Source: Cephalotus follicularis (Eukaryota; Streptophyta; Magnoliopsida; Oxalidales; Cephalotaceae). Taken from it: a DNA stretch of 64,000 nucleotides. The translations under genes were made by a program, and so were the position numbers. A model generated the notes under the pieces. The model made no database searches. It had not been told where the DNA came from and saw nothing but the letters and a program-made list of their open reading frames with translations. Of this stretch, positions 22,120 to 32,968 are shown one piece after another. Numbering within the stretch: position 1 is the first letter of the stretch; every line of letters starts with the position of its first letter. The DNA lies in the NCBI GenBank assembly GCA_001972305.1, contig BDDD01000555.1, positions 216,202-280,201 on the forward strand. The letters are read 5' to 3'.

Positions 22120-22400
22120 TCGAATGGATTGGGAGGCATAAGTGTTGTATGAATAGCTTCCGTATTGAATAGTGGTTGGTCGAGATAGAATATGAATGGC
22201 CATTGTGAATGGATAGTATGTGAATGGCCAGTGTATGTCATCGATCATATCGAATTGTTTTTGATCATATCGTATCGAATGGACCGTTTTTGAACGGTTA
22301 GTGATTGGATGGACTGATGTGGAATGGATAATGATCGAAAAGACCTTTATTGAACGGTTAGTGAACGGATTTGGATTGTGGATGGATGTGGACCGTAAAC
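22120..22400. repeat. GAATGG / GAACGG degenerate repeat
   Basis: Many copies of GAATGG(A/C) and TGAACGGTTAGTG within 280 bp, including TTGAACGGTTAGTG twice (around 22,290 and 22,355). It looks like an eroded minisatellite near the 3' end of C. Confidence 0.6.
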
Positions 22401-22986
22401 GGATATGAAATGTAAATGATATAGCATGGTTTTGGATTGATACGGGACGAAAGGCCCCGGATGATGATATATGATGGAGTTGTTGATGAAGGATTGTGTT
22501 GGGACTTATAGGGATATGAAATGACATTGTTCATATCTTTTATGCTATGTACGCATCTCACGTGATTAGCGTTATATATATGTCTGTTACACCTATGCAC
22601 ATGTTCATTGTTTTTGTATGTTGTATGCAGCCATTGGTTGCTGACCTGTTTCATTGAAATGAAGTGGGTCAAGTTCAGGTTCTGGTGGACGCGTCAGTGA
22701 TTAGACAGTCCGAGTGCAGGGTAAGAATCTATGTTCTTTCGATTTATGTTTGTATAAGGATATGACATTTTGAAATTTATGTTTCAAAAATGTAAGTATA
22801 CGCGATCCTGTGAAGTTATTAAGTAAAAATGTTAGATTTTAAATCTAAGTCAAGATTAAATGGTATGAATTGGATCGTTGAATGATTAAATAATTTGACG
22901 GTCAAAGGTTACACCCACGTAACGCACCGATCTTCGGAGCTCGCTTTGAGCATAAAGTGGACTCGGGTCGGGGGCGCTACACTCTT

Positions 22987-25256
22987 CTTGACACTGTTAA
23001 CATAGCTCTTCTGTCGGCTCTGTGCTACAAGTAGCTTCTCCCTGATAACCTTGACCTTCTCAGAGGACTCCTCTACTAGATTTGATCCAAGCAACGGTCG
23101 TTCACCAAGCTCGTCCCAAAAAATGGGTGATCTACACTCCCTCCCATACAGAGCCTCGTATGGTGCCATACCGATACTGGAGTGATAGTTGTTGTTATAT
23201 GAGAACTCTATCAAAGGAATGTGGTCCTCCCAAGTACCAGCGAAGTCAATAATGCATGCTCGGAGCATATCCTCCAAGGTTTGGATGGTACGCTCTAACT
23301 GCCCATCGGTCTGTGGGTGAAAGGCAGTGCTCAGGTTCAGCTTCATCCCAAAAGCTGTCTGAAACCTCTTCCAGAAGTTGGAAGTGAAGATCAAATCTCT
23401 GTCACAAACAATACCCATGGGAACACCGTGCAGTCTTACAATCTCCTTAACATACAATCGAGCCAACTTGCTCGCTGAATCCGTGACGTGAGTGGGTAGA
23501 AAGTGAGCTGACTTTGTGAGTCTATCCACGATAACCTACACTGCGTTGTGACGATGTCTAGTTAGTGGAAATCCTGAAACAAATTCCATAGTTATGTGTT
23601 CCCATTTCCACTCTGCCACTGGCAATGACTACAATAATGCTGCTGGTCTCTGGTGCTCAGCTTTGACTCTCTGGCAAGTCAAACACTTTGCAACATACTC
23701 AGCAATCTCACGCTTCATACCTGACCACCAGTAATTCCTATTCATATCCTGGTACATTTTTGTATTACAAAGGTGAATGCTGTATTGAGATTTGTGAGCC
23801 TCATAAAGCAACTCACTCTTCAAACTGTCAACATTCGGAAGACATACCCATCCTCGATATCTCAAGATACCGTCAGAATGCATCTGAAAATCTGACTCTG
23901 GCCCTAGATTCTCATGAATCTCCAGCAATTCAGGATCACACGACTGTGCATCCTTTTATATGATCCAGTAGCACTGGTTGCGCTCGTATGCTAGCCACAA
24001 AGACCCCCAGTGATTGATTAAATGGAGACCACCTCTAGAAGCCTTCTAACATCTTCCACTGATATACCATCGTGCTAGCAATCATAGCCTTACGGCTTAA
24101 GGCATCCGCAACAACATTCGCTTTCCCATGATGGTACTGAATACTGCAATCATAATCGTTAAAGAATTTAACCCATCTCCACTGCCTCATATTCAATGCA
24201 TCTTGGCAGAACAGGTACCTCAAGCTCTTATGATCTGTAAAGATCTCAAACTGCGCTCCATACAGATAATGCCTCCATTTCTGAAGAGCAAAAACAATCG
24301 TGGCTAGTTCAAGATCATGCGTCGGGTAGTTCTCCTTGTATGTCTTTAGCTTCCGTCAAGCATAAGCAATCACTCTACCCTGTTGCATCAATACGCAACC
24401 CAATCCCTTACCCGATGTGTCACTATATACAGCAAAGTCTTCATTACCCTCGGGCAATGCCAAAATAGGAGCAGTAATCAATCGATCCTTCAGCTCTCAA
24501 AATCTGTTCTCACAATCCTCATCCTAAATAAATAAGTTCTTCTTCTTGGTCAGTCTGGTCAAAGGTACAGCAATCCTTGAGAAGTTCTGAATGAACCTCC
24601 GGTAATAACCCGCCAAGCCGAGAAAACTGCGCACCTCAATCACATTCCATGGTTGCGGCCAATCTCGCACCACTTCAGTCTTTAACGGATCCACTGCCAA
24701 ACCCTCTCCAGATACGATGTGACCCAGAAAGATCACGTGGTCGAGCCAAAACTCATATTTTCCGAACTTGGCATACAGTTGCTGCTCTCTGAGAATCTGC
24801 AAAACCAACCTCAGATGGTATGCATGCTCCTCCTCGCTCCTCGAGTACACCAGTATGCATCGATAAATACCAGCACAAACTGATCCAGGTAGGGATGGAA
24901 CACATCGTTCATCAGTGACATGAACGTGGCTAGTGCATTGGTGACACAAAACGACATTACCAAGAACTCATAGTTGCCATACCTCATTCAGAAGGCAGTC
25001 TTCTCTACATCTCCTTCCCTCACCCTCAACTGGTGATAACGCGACCTCATATCGAGTTTGGAAAATACTCTCAACCCCTTCAACTGGTCGAACAAATCCT
25101 CAATGTGCGGAAGAGGATACTTGTTATTAACGGTGGCCTTATTCAACATCCGATAGTTGATGCAAAGCCTCATCGACCCATCCTTATTTTTCACAAACAG
25201 AATTGGTACGCCCCACGGAGAAACACTGGGCCGAACAAAACCCTTATCAATTATCG
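22987..25256 (-). pseudogene. integrase, RNase H and RT regions of A
   Basis: Right to left: RT ([38 protein letters not shown]...), the palm region ([19 protein letters not shown]), RNase H, integrase zinc finger ([28 protein letters not shown]...CLTCQ), and integrase core ([35 protein letters not shown]). Protein order and sequence closely follow B. Broken, with several breaks. Confidence 0.85.
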
Positions 25257-25413
25257 TTGGTGTTGACGCCAAGATAGGATGAGACGCATGACGTTGACGC
25301 CAAGAGGGCTGACACACTGGTCTTACCAACGTAAGAGGAGTTGGTAAGTGAGAGAGGAGTGCTCAATAAGCCAAAGTGTGGACTTTGAGAATTTAACGAA
25401 AAAATTCAAAAAG

Positions 25414-25421
25414 TATAAATA
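25414..25421 (+). promoter_or_regulatory. TATA box in G's 5' LTR
   Basis: TATAAATA, a canonical plant TATA box, conserved at 54573-54580 in the other LTR. About 40 bp downstream an AC/CT microsatellite begins. Promoter role inferred. Confidence 0.5.
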
Positions 25422-25458
25422 CTTTATGACAAAAGGACAAGAGGTCCAAGCTTCCATA

Positions 25459-25471
25459 ACACACACACACA

Positions 25472-25505
<34 letters not shown>
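25459..25505. repeat. (AC)n(TC)n microsatellite
   Basis: About 8 AC units followed by about 15 TC units. The matching place in G's 3' LTR (54627-54657) has only an interrupted TC run, so it expanded or shrank after insertion. Confidence 0.9.
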
Positions 25506-25508
<3 letters not shown>

Positions 25509-26254
25509 TTACCGTGTCTCTTCTTTCTGCTGCTAATGTATGCATTGACGCCATATGCCAAGGCATCGACGCCAAAAACGTCTGGTTCAAATAGCAGCCT
25601 TTTTCAACCCTCCTTTCACCCCTCAAAGCTCTTCTTAGGTAGAGATAACTTGTACACTGCATCTTATCTTTACCTAGAGTGCTTTAGTCTATGTTAAACA
25701 CTTGGCCTTCAACCTTTGATCTTCCTTTTCGTGGTTTAACGAGGATCCTTGGAGTTCTTGGGATAAAAGTGTAGAGGGAGCTTGACTTGAAGGAAGGACT
25801 CTTCACCATTGGTAAGAATCTCTTCTCTTCTTCCTCTATGGTTCCATGATAGTGGGTTGTTGCTTGGGTGGGTGTACCCTAGCTAAACCTCCATGGCTTT
25901 GTTTGGTGGGAACCTAGCAACCTTTAGGGTTAGGGATGCTAGAGTTTGGGTTTTTGGGCATATTAGCTAGGGTTTGTGTGTTGACATTATGAGTTTTTTT
26001 TTAGCCCCTTTGCTTAGGGTTTATGGCAACCCTATAATGAACCCGATCGTTCCCATGCTTGGTTTTGAGCTTCGGTTTGATTGAATGTTTAATTAGGGTT
26101 CCTTGGCATTTATTGGGACAATTTGAACTTAGATTAGGGCATCCCATTTCTTGGGGATTAATCAATTGGAAGAAATTTAAAATTAATCGACCATACACCC
26201 CAAAGTCCGTATTGGTTGTTGTTTTCCGCTGCGCTTGAGCTCGTTCCCAACAAG

Positions 26255-26267
26255 TGGTATCAGAGCC
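26255..26267 (+). other. primer-binding site of G (tRNA-Met)
   Basis: TGGTATCAGAGCC two bases after the LTR end; complementary to the initiator tRNA-Met 3' end. Confidence 0.9.
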
Positions 26268-26376
26268 ACCTAATTTAATTCAATTAGACCTCAATTTGAT
26301 GTTTAGTGGATTGGAGATTGCATATTTGTCTTGGCTGAACCCTACGTTTAGTGGGAGTTGTATCTTTGTTGGTCAC
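26268..26376 (+). other. leader of G, first piece
   Basis: Untranslated leader downstream of the primer-binding site, ending with target duplication GTCAC (26372-26376), where element E is inserted. It resumes at 47576. Confidence 0.75.
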
Positions 26377-27898
26377 TGTCACACCCCGTTTCTATATATG
26401 ACACTTAGGTCGTGGTAGTCAACATATATATCCGGCTTATACAATTTTATAGGAAAAATTAAAATTTCCAAACAGGTTGTATCTTACGGAAGCATTCGAG
26501 ATATATGCCGAAACAAACAACGTAACATACATCCCATACTATATGTTACCGAAATACAACATTCCAGCGTTATTTGCCCTCAAAACAGAGCATGACTAAA
26601 ACATTATTCATTCAGTACATAATATTTCATCAGTGCATAAATCCATCAAGTATCTCATTTAAACCGAGATCCATACTTAACAGTTATCCAACAATAAACC
26701 ATCCAATATATAAATCCATCAATTAAGGTAAACATTAATCCACTGGTTACAAAACAGTTTATCAAGCCTCAATAGGAAAAACAACATTATTACAACTTGA
26801 ACTTCTCCGTGCTTGCCCATCATGATCCCACTGCATCAATATGAAATTGTAGGGGGTTAGCCTTTGTCCTCACTCGGCTAAGTAGAGAAGATATATATAC
26901 AATTCGGGGTCAATAATAATGAATGTCATAAATTGAAGCACAGTGATGCAGTACAGTATATATAACAGGGTATATATATATATATTCACAGTACAGGTGC
27001 AACCCTATCAGGGCTACATCAAGACAATCCAGCAAACATGTCCTCAAAGGACCAGGCAATTCAAACAGGACATACGAAAGTGTCGCCATCTCCTAGCCCC
27101 AACGTCGTACCCCATACTTCTGCCCCGGCTCCGATCAGCTCGAAGTAGGTCAACAGGTTACTAGCACGGCGGCCCAGTAATCAACAAGTTACTGGAACTG
27201 CAGCTCAGTAATCAAAGTGGGTATCCCTAGCCATCTCCTGGCACCTATAGCCAAACCCTGCCACTAGCCAGCCATGGTAACCTCCATAACGCAGCTAGTA
27301 CGACAACAGGAACAATCACAGTCCAAGTCAAGCAATTTTATAAAATAATTACTTGATCAAATATATTTGTCAAATATATATATCAATCCATTTTCAAGTC
27401 GGTTGAAATTTATAAACACTTGAAACAGTACATTTTCATTGTACAGAAAATCCCTTGAAACAGTTCACAAGCTTTGGAAATTATTTTCCCAGTGATTCAA
27501 AAATATACATTTTGTCAAATATACGTTTTCGTACCAAATTATGATTTATTTAAAATCATGCATGTATTTCTAAAATGGTAAACACTTTGAGAAATCAACC
27601 ACGTTTCAATCCACAGTTCAAGTAACAGTTCAATAATGCAAACAAATGCTCAAATGCTTCTAGAATCGTTTCGGGGTCAACGCATGCCATTTAAGCAAAA
27701 ATGTCCGAACCAGTAGCTTAAGCATCAACGTTTAACTTCTAGGCGTCGACGCTTCCATCCGTAGCATGAGCGCTTACTCCAAAACCTTACACGTCAATAC
27801 AAGTCTTGAGCGTCGATGCCTCAAGGTCAGGATCCTTGAGCATCAGCGTTACCACTTTGACTTCGACGATTTAAGGTAGGACCTCAGGCATCAAGGTC
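26377..27898 (-). repeat. 3' LTR of E, partial
   Basis: Starts TGTCACACCCCG and is collinear with 44822-46390 of the 5' LTR. Beyond about 27,898 the sequence belongs to F. Confidence 0.85.
27723..27870. repeat. GTCGAC-type array, 3' LTR of E
   Basis: Cores or variants at 27725, 27746, 27794, 27813, 27843 and 27863 (close spacings 21, 19, 30, 20). Strong CpG decay; AGGCGTCGACGCTT is the best preserved unit. Confidence 0.65.
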
Positions 27899-28169
27899 CA
27901 TGTATCTGCTTTTGGAACCTCTCAAGCCAGACAAAAACTGGAGTGTTAGGCTGGTCCCCAGCTCCATTAGCTGCATGAGAATCAACTTGTACATTCTCCT
28001 TAGCTACACGCTCATGATGACCATGTCCAGAATTTTGCTGTTGCATCACCCGGTTCACTTCTTGCGTTACAGCCTGTCGGACCACTTCATCCACAGCAGG
28101 CTCATTCCTCGCTCCTTCTTGAGCCACAGTTGGTTCAATTCTCTGAGGGGTGTTCCTTGTTCGTACCAT
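27899..28169 (-). pseudogene. gag N-terminus of F
   Basis: About 90 residues starting MVRTRNTPQRIEPTVAQEG, with a Val/Gln-rich stretch (VRQAVTQEVNRVMQQQ) and then FVWLERFQKQ, which is the usual gypsy gag entry (W-L). It starts 155 bp after the primer-binding site in LTR direction. Fossil fragment. Confidence 0.7.
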
Positions 28170-28324
28170 CTACGCAACAGAAACCAGGACAGGATAAAGT
28201 CAAACAGAATCAGAAAACGGAAACAAAAGACATATCAAAATGACCGTAATGGAAAAAGCCCAAACCCAAAATCTACCCAATCTCACAGGTCAAACCTAGT
28301 TAGGTCTTCTAAGGAACAAAACCT

Positions 28325-28337
28325 GTCTCTGATACCA
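28325..28337 (-). other. primer-binding site of F (tRNA-Met)
   Basis: GTCTCTGATACCA on the plus strand, so TGGTATCAGAGAC on the minus strand, five bases from the LTR end. Confidence 0.88.
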
Positions 28338-29710
28338 TAATCTGTAACACCGCCGAAGGTGGAAGTCCTTACAAGTCATAATACATAACACATCTAAACA
28401 TGAACTCATAGCATAATCTTATCTTTATTCAAAATACGTGGTGGTCTAAGACATATCATAATTTGAAACATAGTCTGAAAACTTTAACTTAACCAAAAAT
28501 TAAAACCATGATCTGAGATCATAAACCAAAAACATAATATTGTTTCAAAGCTGGCCTAAACATGACCATAAAATAAAGAAAACAAAACAGAATCGATTCC
28601 TAGGTGATCCTCAGAAACAAGGTGGATATCTTTCTCACACATTTCCCCGATGCTCCTGAAAACCTGTCGCATGGAAACAAAAACGTGACTGAGCAAATCT
28701 CAGTACGGATAAGGAAAGTAAAACAGTAAACGGACATTTAAAAGATAAACAGTTATCTGAACTTTAAAAAAAATTAGAAAATAACATGATTAAATATTCT
28801 TTATAATGTAAGGCAGAACATTTAAATAAAGCAGTTATAAAGATCTTCATAACTTTTTGAAAAGCATAGCATCATAATTCTGATGCACATATATATAAGT
28901 GCAAGGGGTTCGTGAGGCCCACATGCTCTGGCGGAAGGACGTGTATGGCACTACACAATCAATCCCAAATCTGAATTTTGAATCTGATAATAACTAGAGT
29001 CGACTCATACGCCTCAAAAGGATCCATACCCTATCCTCATGATATATATAAAAAGAGAAGCCGTAGACCAATCACACCGCCACGGTAGGTGTCATGTCCT
29101 TCATTCCAAAGGAATATGCCTATGATACCTCATAGGTAAGTTTTTCTCTGTATGTCATTACGCTAAAAATATTGTTTCATTCTTAAAACATTTCAAAACA
29201 TACATATGTATACTGTCTCTAGACATATATGAAATTATTTAATAAGTATCATCAAGATACTTTCATAAAAGGCATATCCGAAATCATAATCTTATATGTA
29301 TCCGAAAATTTAACATACTTCCGAAAGTGAAAGCCATGTCCAATTAACATATTTTCGATAATGAAAACCATGCACAGACTATAAAATCAGTAATATTAAC
29401 CTCAGTAATAAACCAGATTTTATTCAAATAAAAACAATTATCTGACAACGAAAAGTCCATTTCAATAAAATTAGAGAGTAGCCAAGAACAAGAAATATCC
29501 GTACATATTCATAATTTGAAAGCCACAGGAATATATCAAGAAATGAACATTCGTACCTTAGCCGTTCGAATAATCTAATCAAATCCGGATACAGAACAAA
29601 GCACACTAGAAGTATCCTAACCTCCACCAAAGATGATATCAAGACCTAGACATTTAAGCCCAAACATCACATAACATAATAAACGCAATTATCAAAACTG
29701 CCAGAGAAAG

Positions 29711-29930
29711 CATCGACGTTTGACTGTAGGTGTCGACGGTTTCAATGCATGAAGGAACAAAGCGCTTAGCAAGGTGTCGATTAACACATGTATATCATAG
29801 GGGAAAACGTCGACGTCCAAAGAAGGTGTCGACGGTTTAAGCATAACAGTAGACGCTAAGACACATGCATAGTGTTTTAATACTGATTTTACACATGAAG
29901 GCGTCGACGCTAACTATAGGCATCGACGCT
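29711..29930. repeat. GTCGAC array 2, F LTR
   Basis: Cores at 29713, 29733, 29777, 29810, 29829, 29850, 29904 and 29923; close spacings 20, 33, 19, 21, 19. Arms are GCGTCGACGCT and GTGTCGACGGTTT. Confidence 0.75.
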
Positions 29931-30720
29931 TAACGTAAAAAACATGAAATCGGTTGCTGAAATCAGCTGAAACAAATGACTTTAATTCAATTTCTTAAGC
30001 ATGGATTATTAAAGCAGTGATACACATAAGTTCTAAAACGTGTTTTCTATGCTTGTAAATATCAGTATATATATATATATCAATGCATGATCATGGACAA
30101 TATACCAGTTACATATATGCATCAACAACAACTTTGAAGATAATTTTATGATATCATAACGGTTTGCATGAATAACCAAAATCCAATTTTCTTCAACCAT
30201 TAATCATAAAACAGTGATATGTACAGGTTCTAAAACATGTTTTCTTTGCTACAAAATATCAGTATAACAAGTTATGCATATAATCCCATGGCCGAACAAG
30301 TTAGAAATAACAGCAGAATTTTATTTCAAACAGGCCTCTAAAATCATGCTCAAAGATAAATTCTAACATGTTTTAGTACAAATTAATGATTGGTATCAAT
30401 ACTACGTAGTATAAACTAAAACTTTCATTCAGAAATTACCTTCAACAGACGTCAAAAACGATGAAGAAGGATGCAAGAAAATAGATGCTTCAGTTTGTAA
30501 AGAAGAAAGTGCAGGTGATCAGTTTTTAAAACCATAGAAATTATGTAAGTTTAAATGCTAAAATCGTGTAGCTTTATGGCAAGAATAGGTGGATTCAAAA
30601 CCTTCCATTCGTGTAGAAAACGCGTCTAACTAACAAGGAAAATGGATGAACTAAAAATGGCATGAATCTCTTCTTCCATACAAAGCCACCGTCCAAACAG
30701 ATAAGGAAAGCCGACATAAG

Positions 30721-30849
30721 CGTCGACGGTATACTGAAAGCGTCGACGATTAAACGTTTAAAAATCAAACGCGTCGATGTCAAGACTATGGGTGTTGACG
30801 TGTTCGACAATGCCCAAGCGGCGACGGTTCTGATGAAGGAGTCGACGCT
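30721..30849. repeat. GTCGAC array 1, F LTR
   Basis: Cores at 30723, 30743, 30774, 30795, 30821 and 30842 (20, 31, 21, 26, 21), 135-255 bp from the LTR start. Confidence 0.75.
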
Positions 30850-30978
30850 TATAGCCCAGAAAACAAAACAATGAATTTCCAAAATAAAATAAAAGGGTCC
30901 AAATAACATAGCATAAAACAGAAGACATAAACACAACAAATAACGATAAACACGTAAGCATAGAAACGAGATATTACA

Positions 30979-30993
30979 TCCACCCCCCCTTAA
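30979..30993 (-). other. polypurine tract of F
   Basis: TTAAGGGGGGGTGGA on the minus strand, immediately before the LTR start TGTAATATCTCG. Confidence 0.8.
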
Positions 30994-31030
30994 AAAGGGA
31001 TTTCGTTCCAAAATCATTACCACACACATA

Positions 31031-32968
31031 CCTTATTCAAACAAACGAGGATATTCCTTCCGGATATGCTCCTCCAACTCCCACGTAGCCTCACGCTCCC
31101 GGTGGTTCTTTCATAAGACCTTAACAAATGGAATCGTCTTGCTACGACTGACCCATTCTTGTCGATCAAGAATAGCTTCCGCCTCCTCATCACAGGACAA
31201 GTCCTCCCGAATGTTGTCCAAAGGATAGTGGACCACGTGAAGGGGATGGCACTGATAACCCCTCAGCATAGACACATGGAACACATAATGTGCATGAGAC
31301 AACTGTGGAGGCAAAGCTAACCGATACGCAACAGCTCTAACCTTTTCCAGAACTTCAAATGGCCCTATAAAGTGAGGACTCAAATTTCCTTTCAATCCAA
31401 ACCGACGAACTCCTTTCCAAGGTGAAACCTTCAAAAACACGTGTTCACCTGTTTTGAACTCCAAGTCCTTCCGATGTTTGTCTGCATAACTCTTTTGTAG
31501 GGACTGAGCTGCCTTCAACCTCTCCCTAGCTATAGTCACTTTATCAGTAATGATCTGAACTAGCTCGGGTCCCTCAATAACTTTTCTCCAGCCTCATCCC
31601 AACACGTCAGAGCTCGACACTTTCTCCCATACAGCGCTTCAAACGGAGCCATCCGAATGCTAGCATGCCAACTGTTATTATAACCAAACTTTACCAAGCT
31701 CAAATACTCATCCCAGTTTCCAGTCCACTCTAAGGCACAAGATCTCAGCATGTCCTCTAAAGTATGGATAGTCCTCTCAGAATGCCCATCTGTCTGTGGG
31801 TGAAAGATGTACTGTAGTTGAGCCGCGTGCCCCACACCTTTTGAAACGCCTTCCAAAATCTAGAAGTGAAATGGGGATCCCTATCCGAAACGATGGATAC
31901 TGGTGTCCCGTGAAGTCTCACTAACTCCTCCCGGAAAACCTCCGCCAATCGGTCCACAGAGAAATCTTCTCGAATAGCCAAAAAGTGAGCCGATTTAGTC
32001 AATCGATCCACCACTACCCAGATGTCATCATTTCTCCTGAAAGTACTTGGCAAACCCATAACAAAATCCATCGCTATGCTCTCCCATTTCCAAACTGGAA
32101 TCTCCAAGGGCTGTAACAATCCACTAGCTCGCTGGTGCTCAATCTTAACCTGTTGACAGACCAAACACCTCTCAACATACTCGGCCTCATCCCTCTTCAT
32201 TCCATTCCACCAGAAATTTCTCTTTAGATCTCTATACATTTTTGTGGAACCCGAATGTATAGAGAACGGAGAGCTGTGTACCTCTGATGGAACGACCTCC
32301 ATGATAGTAGGATCAGTCGGCACGCACAACCGACTACCCAGCCATATAACACTATGCCCATCCACACGAAACTCTGACTGTTTACCTATATCAACATTCT
32401 GGACTAAGGCCCATAATTCACCGTCATCACTCTGAGCCGCCTTAATCCAAGAGATAAGAGTAGATTCAACGTTCATCCCAGCAGCAAAACCTCCAGAACC
32501 CCGAACAAACAAGTACAAGTCCAAATGCTCCATATCCGATATCAACTGCGGCTAAGTAAGCAAAGCCGCTACACTCTCAAAACTCTTCCTACTCAGAGCA
32601 TCAGCCACCACATTAGCCTTACCAGGGTGGTACTGAATGTTAACATCGCAGTCCTTCAAAAGCTCCAACCATTTTCTCTGTCGCATGTTCAACTCCTATG
32701 TAAAGATGTACTTGATACTCTTGTGATCAGTGAAAATATCACATGTTTCTTCGTACAAATAGTATCTCCAGATTTTCAAGGCAAAAACCACTGCTGCCAA
32801 CTCAAGGTCATGTGTAGGGTAGTTCACTTCATAAGGCTTAAACTGTCTAGAAGCATAAGCTATAACATGATCGTGCTGCATTAGGACACATCCCAAACCC
32901 TTCTTGGAAGCATCGCTGTAAATCTGGAATCCACCTAACCCAGTTGGTAAATGAAGAATCGGTGCATA
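31031..32968 (-). pseudogene. RNase H, integrase and chromodomain regions of F
   Basis: From the right: RNase H ([47 protein letters not shown]), integrase zinc finger (SIHSGSTKMYRDLKRNFWWNGMKRDEAEYVERCLVCQ), core ([40 protein letters not shown]), GPY/F ([33 protein letters not shown]) and a chromodomain-like end near 31,040-31,200. The VHYPLDNIREDLSCDEEAEAILDRQ linker differs from A, B and E, so this is another chromovirus family. Broken. Confidence 0.85.

Larger units (their letters stand above)
19710..22981 (+). mobile_element. LTR-bounded element C in A's integrase
   Basis: Begins TGTAACACCCGAG and ends GGGCGCTACA, flanked by the exact 5-bp duplication CTCTT (19705-19709 and 22982-22986). 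It carries a promoter-like block, a GC-rich section, a decayed gag-like patch near 21,535-21,830 and a GAATGG-rich section. I could not define two separate LTRs, so it is either a solo LTR with captured sequence or a strongly reduced element. Its last 200 bp match R1's LTR end. Broken. Confidence 0.8.
5057..25256 (-). mobile_element. Ty3/gypsy Tekay/Del-like element A, minus strand
   Basis: Minus-strand element whose 3' LTR is split by element B (5057-7157 and 18634-19226) and whose pol is split by element C. From right to left the pol runs RT, RNase H, integrase, chromodomain. Neither gag nor a 5' LTR is present, and the right edge joins copia G's LTR directly. Sequence is close to B and E, so all three belong to one family or close subfamilies. 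It is broken, with several breaks besides the insertions. Confidence 0.8.
25257..26252 (+). repeat. 5' LTR of G, second piece (LTR 3' end)
   Basis: Matches 54,415-55,337 in the 3' LTR over about 930 bp and then continues to the LTR end ...TCGTTCCCAACA just before the primer-binding site. The last ~55 bases are present only in this copy. Confidence 0.82.
28343..30978 (-). repeat. LTR of F (2.6 kb)
   Basis: TGTAACACCGCC at the left edge and ...GATATTACA at the right edge, with a primer-binding site on the left and a polypurine tract on the right, so both boundaries are well supported. It belongs to the same family as the solo LTR 60371-63155; for example both hold GAAAACCTGTCGCATGG-like and CTCAGTACGGATAAGG blocks. 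Two GTCGAC clusters. Confidence 0.85.
27899..32968 (-). mobile_element. gypsy segment F, arranged pol-LTR-gag, inside E
   Basis: On the minus strand: RNase H, integrase and chromodomain, then a polypurine tract, one LTR (30978 to 28343), a primer-binding site and the start of gag. One LTR thus lies between the 3' end of one internal region and the 5' end of another, the pattern left by tandem LTR elements sharing an LTR. Both outer edges abut E sequence, with no outer LTRs. The proteins are gypsy but clearly different from A, B and E. Broken. Confidence 0.75.

Noticed and set aside
25250-25310. A second insertion with its own target duplication at the A/G edge
   Set aside because: No LTR terminus is present here; RT sequence of A passes directly into G's LTR with only a few shared bases (TTATC).
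27723-27870. GTCGAC arrays as random SalI-like sites
   Set aside because: Clustered, phased at 19-22 bp and restricted to LTRs or leaders; the several kilobases of gag-pol sequence in the window hold no comparable array.
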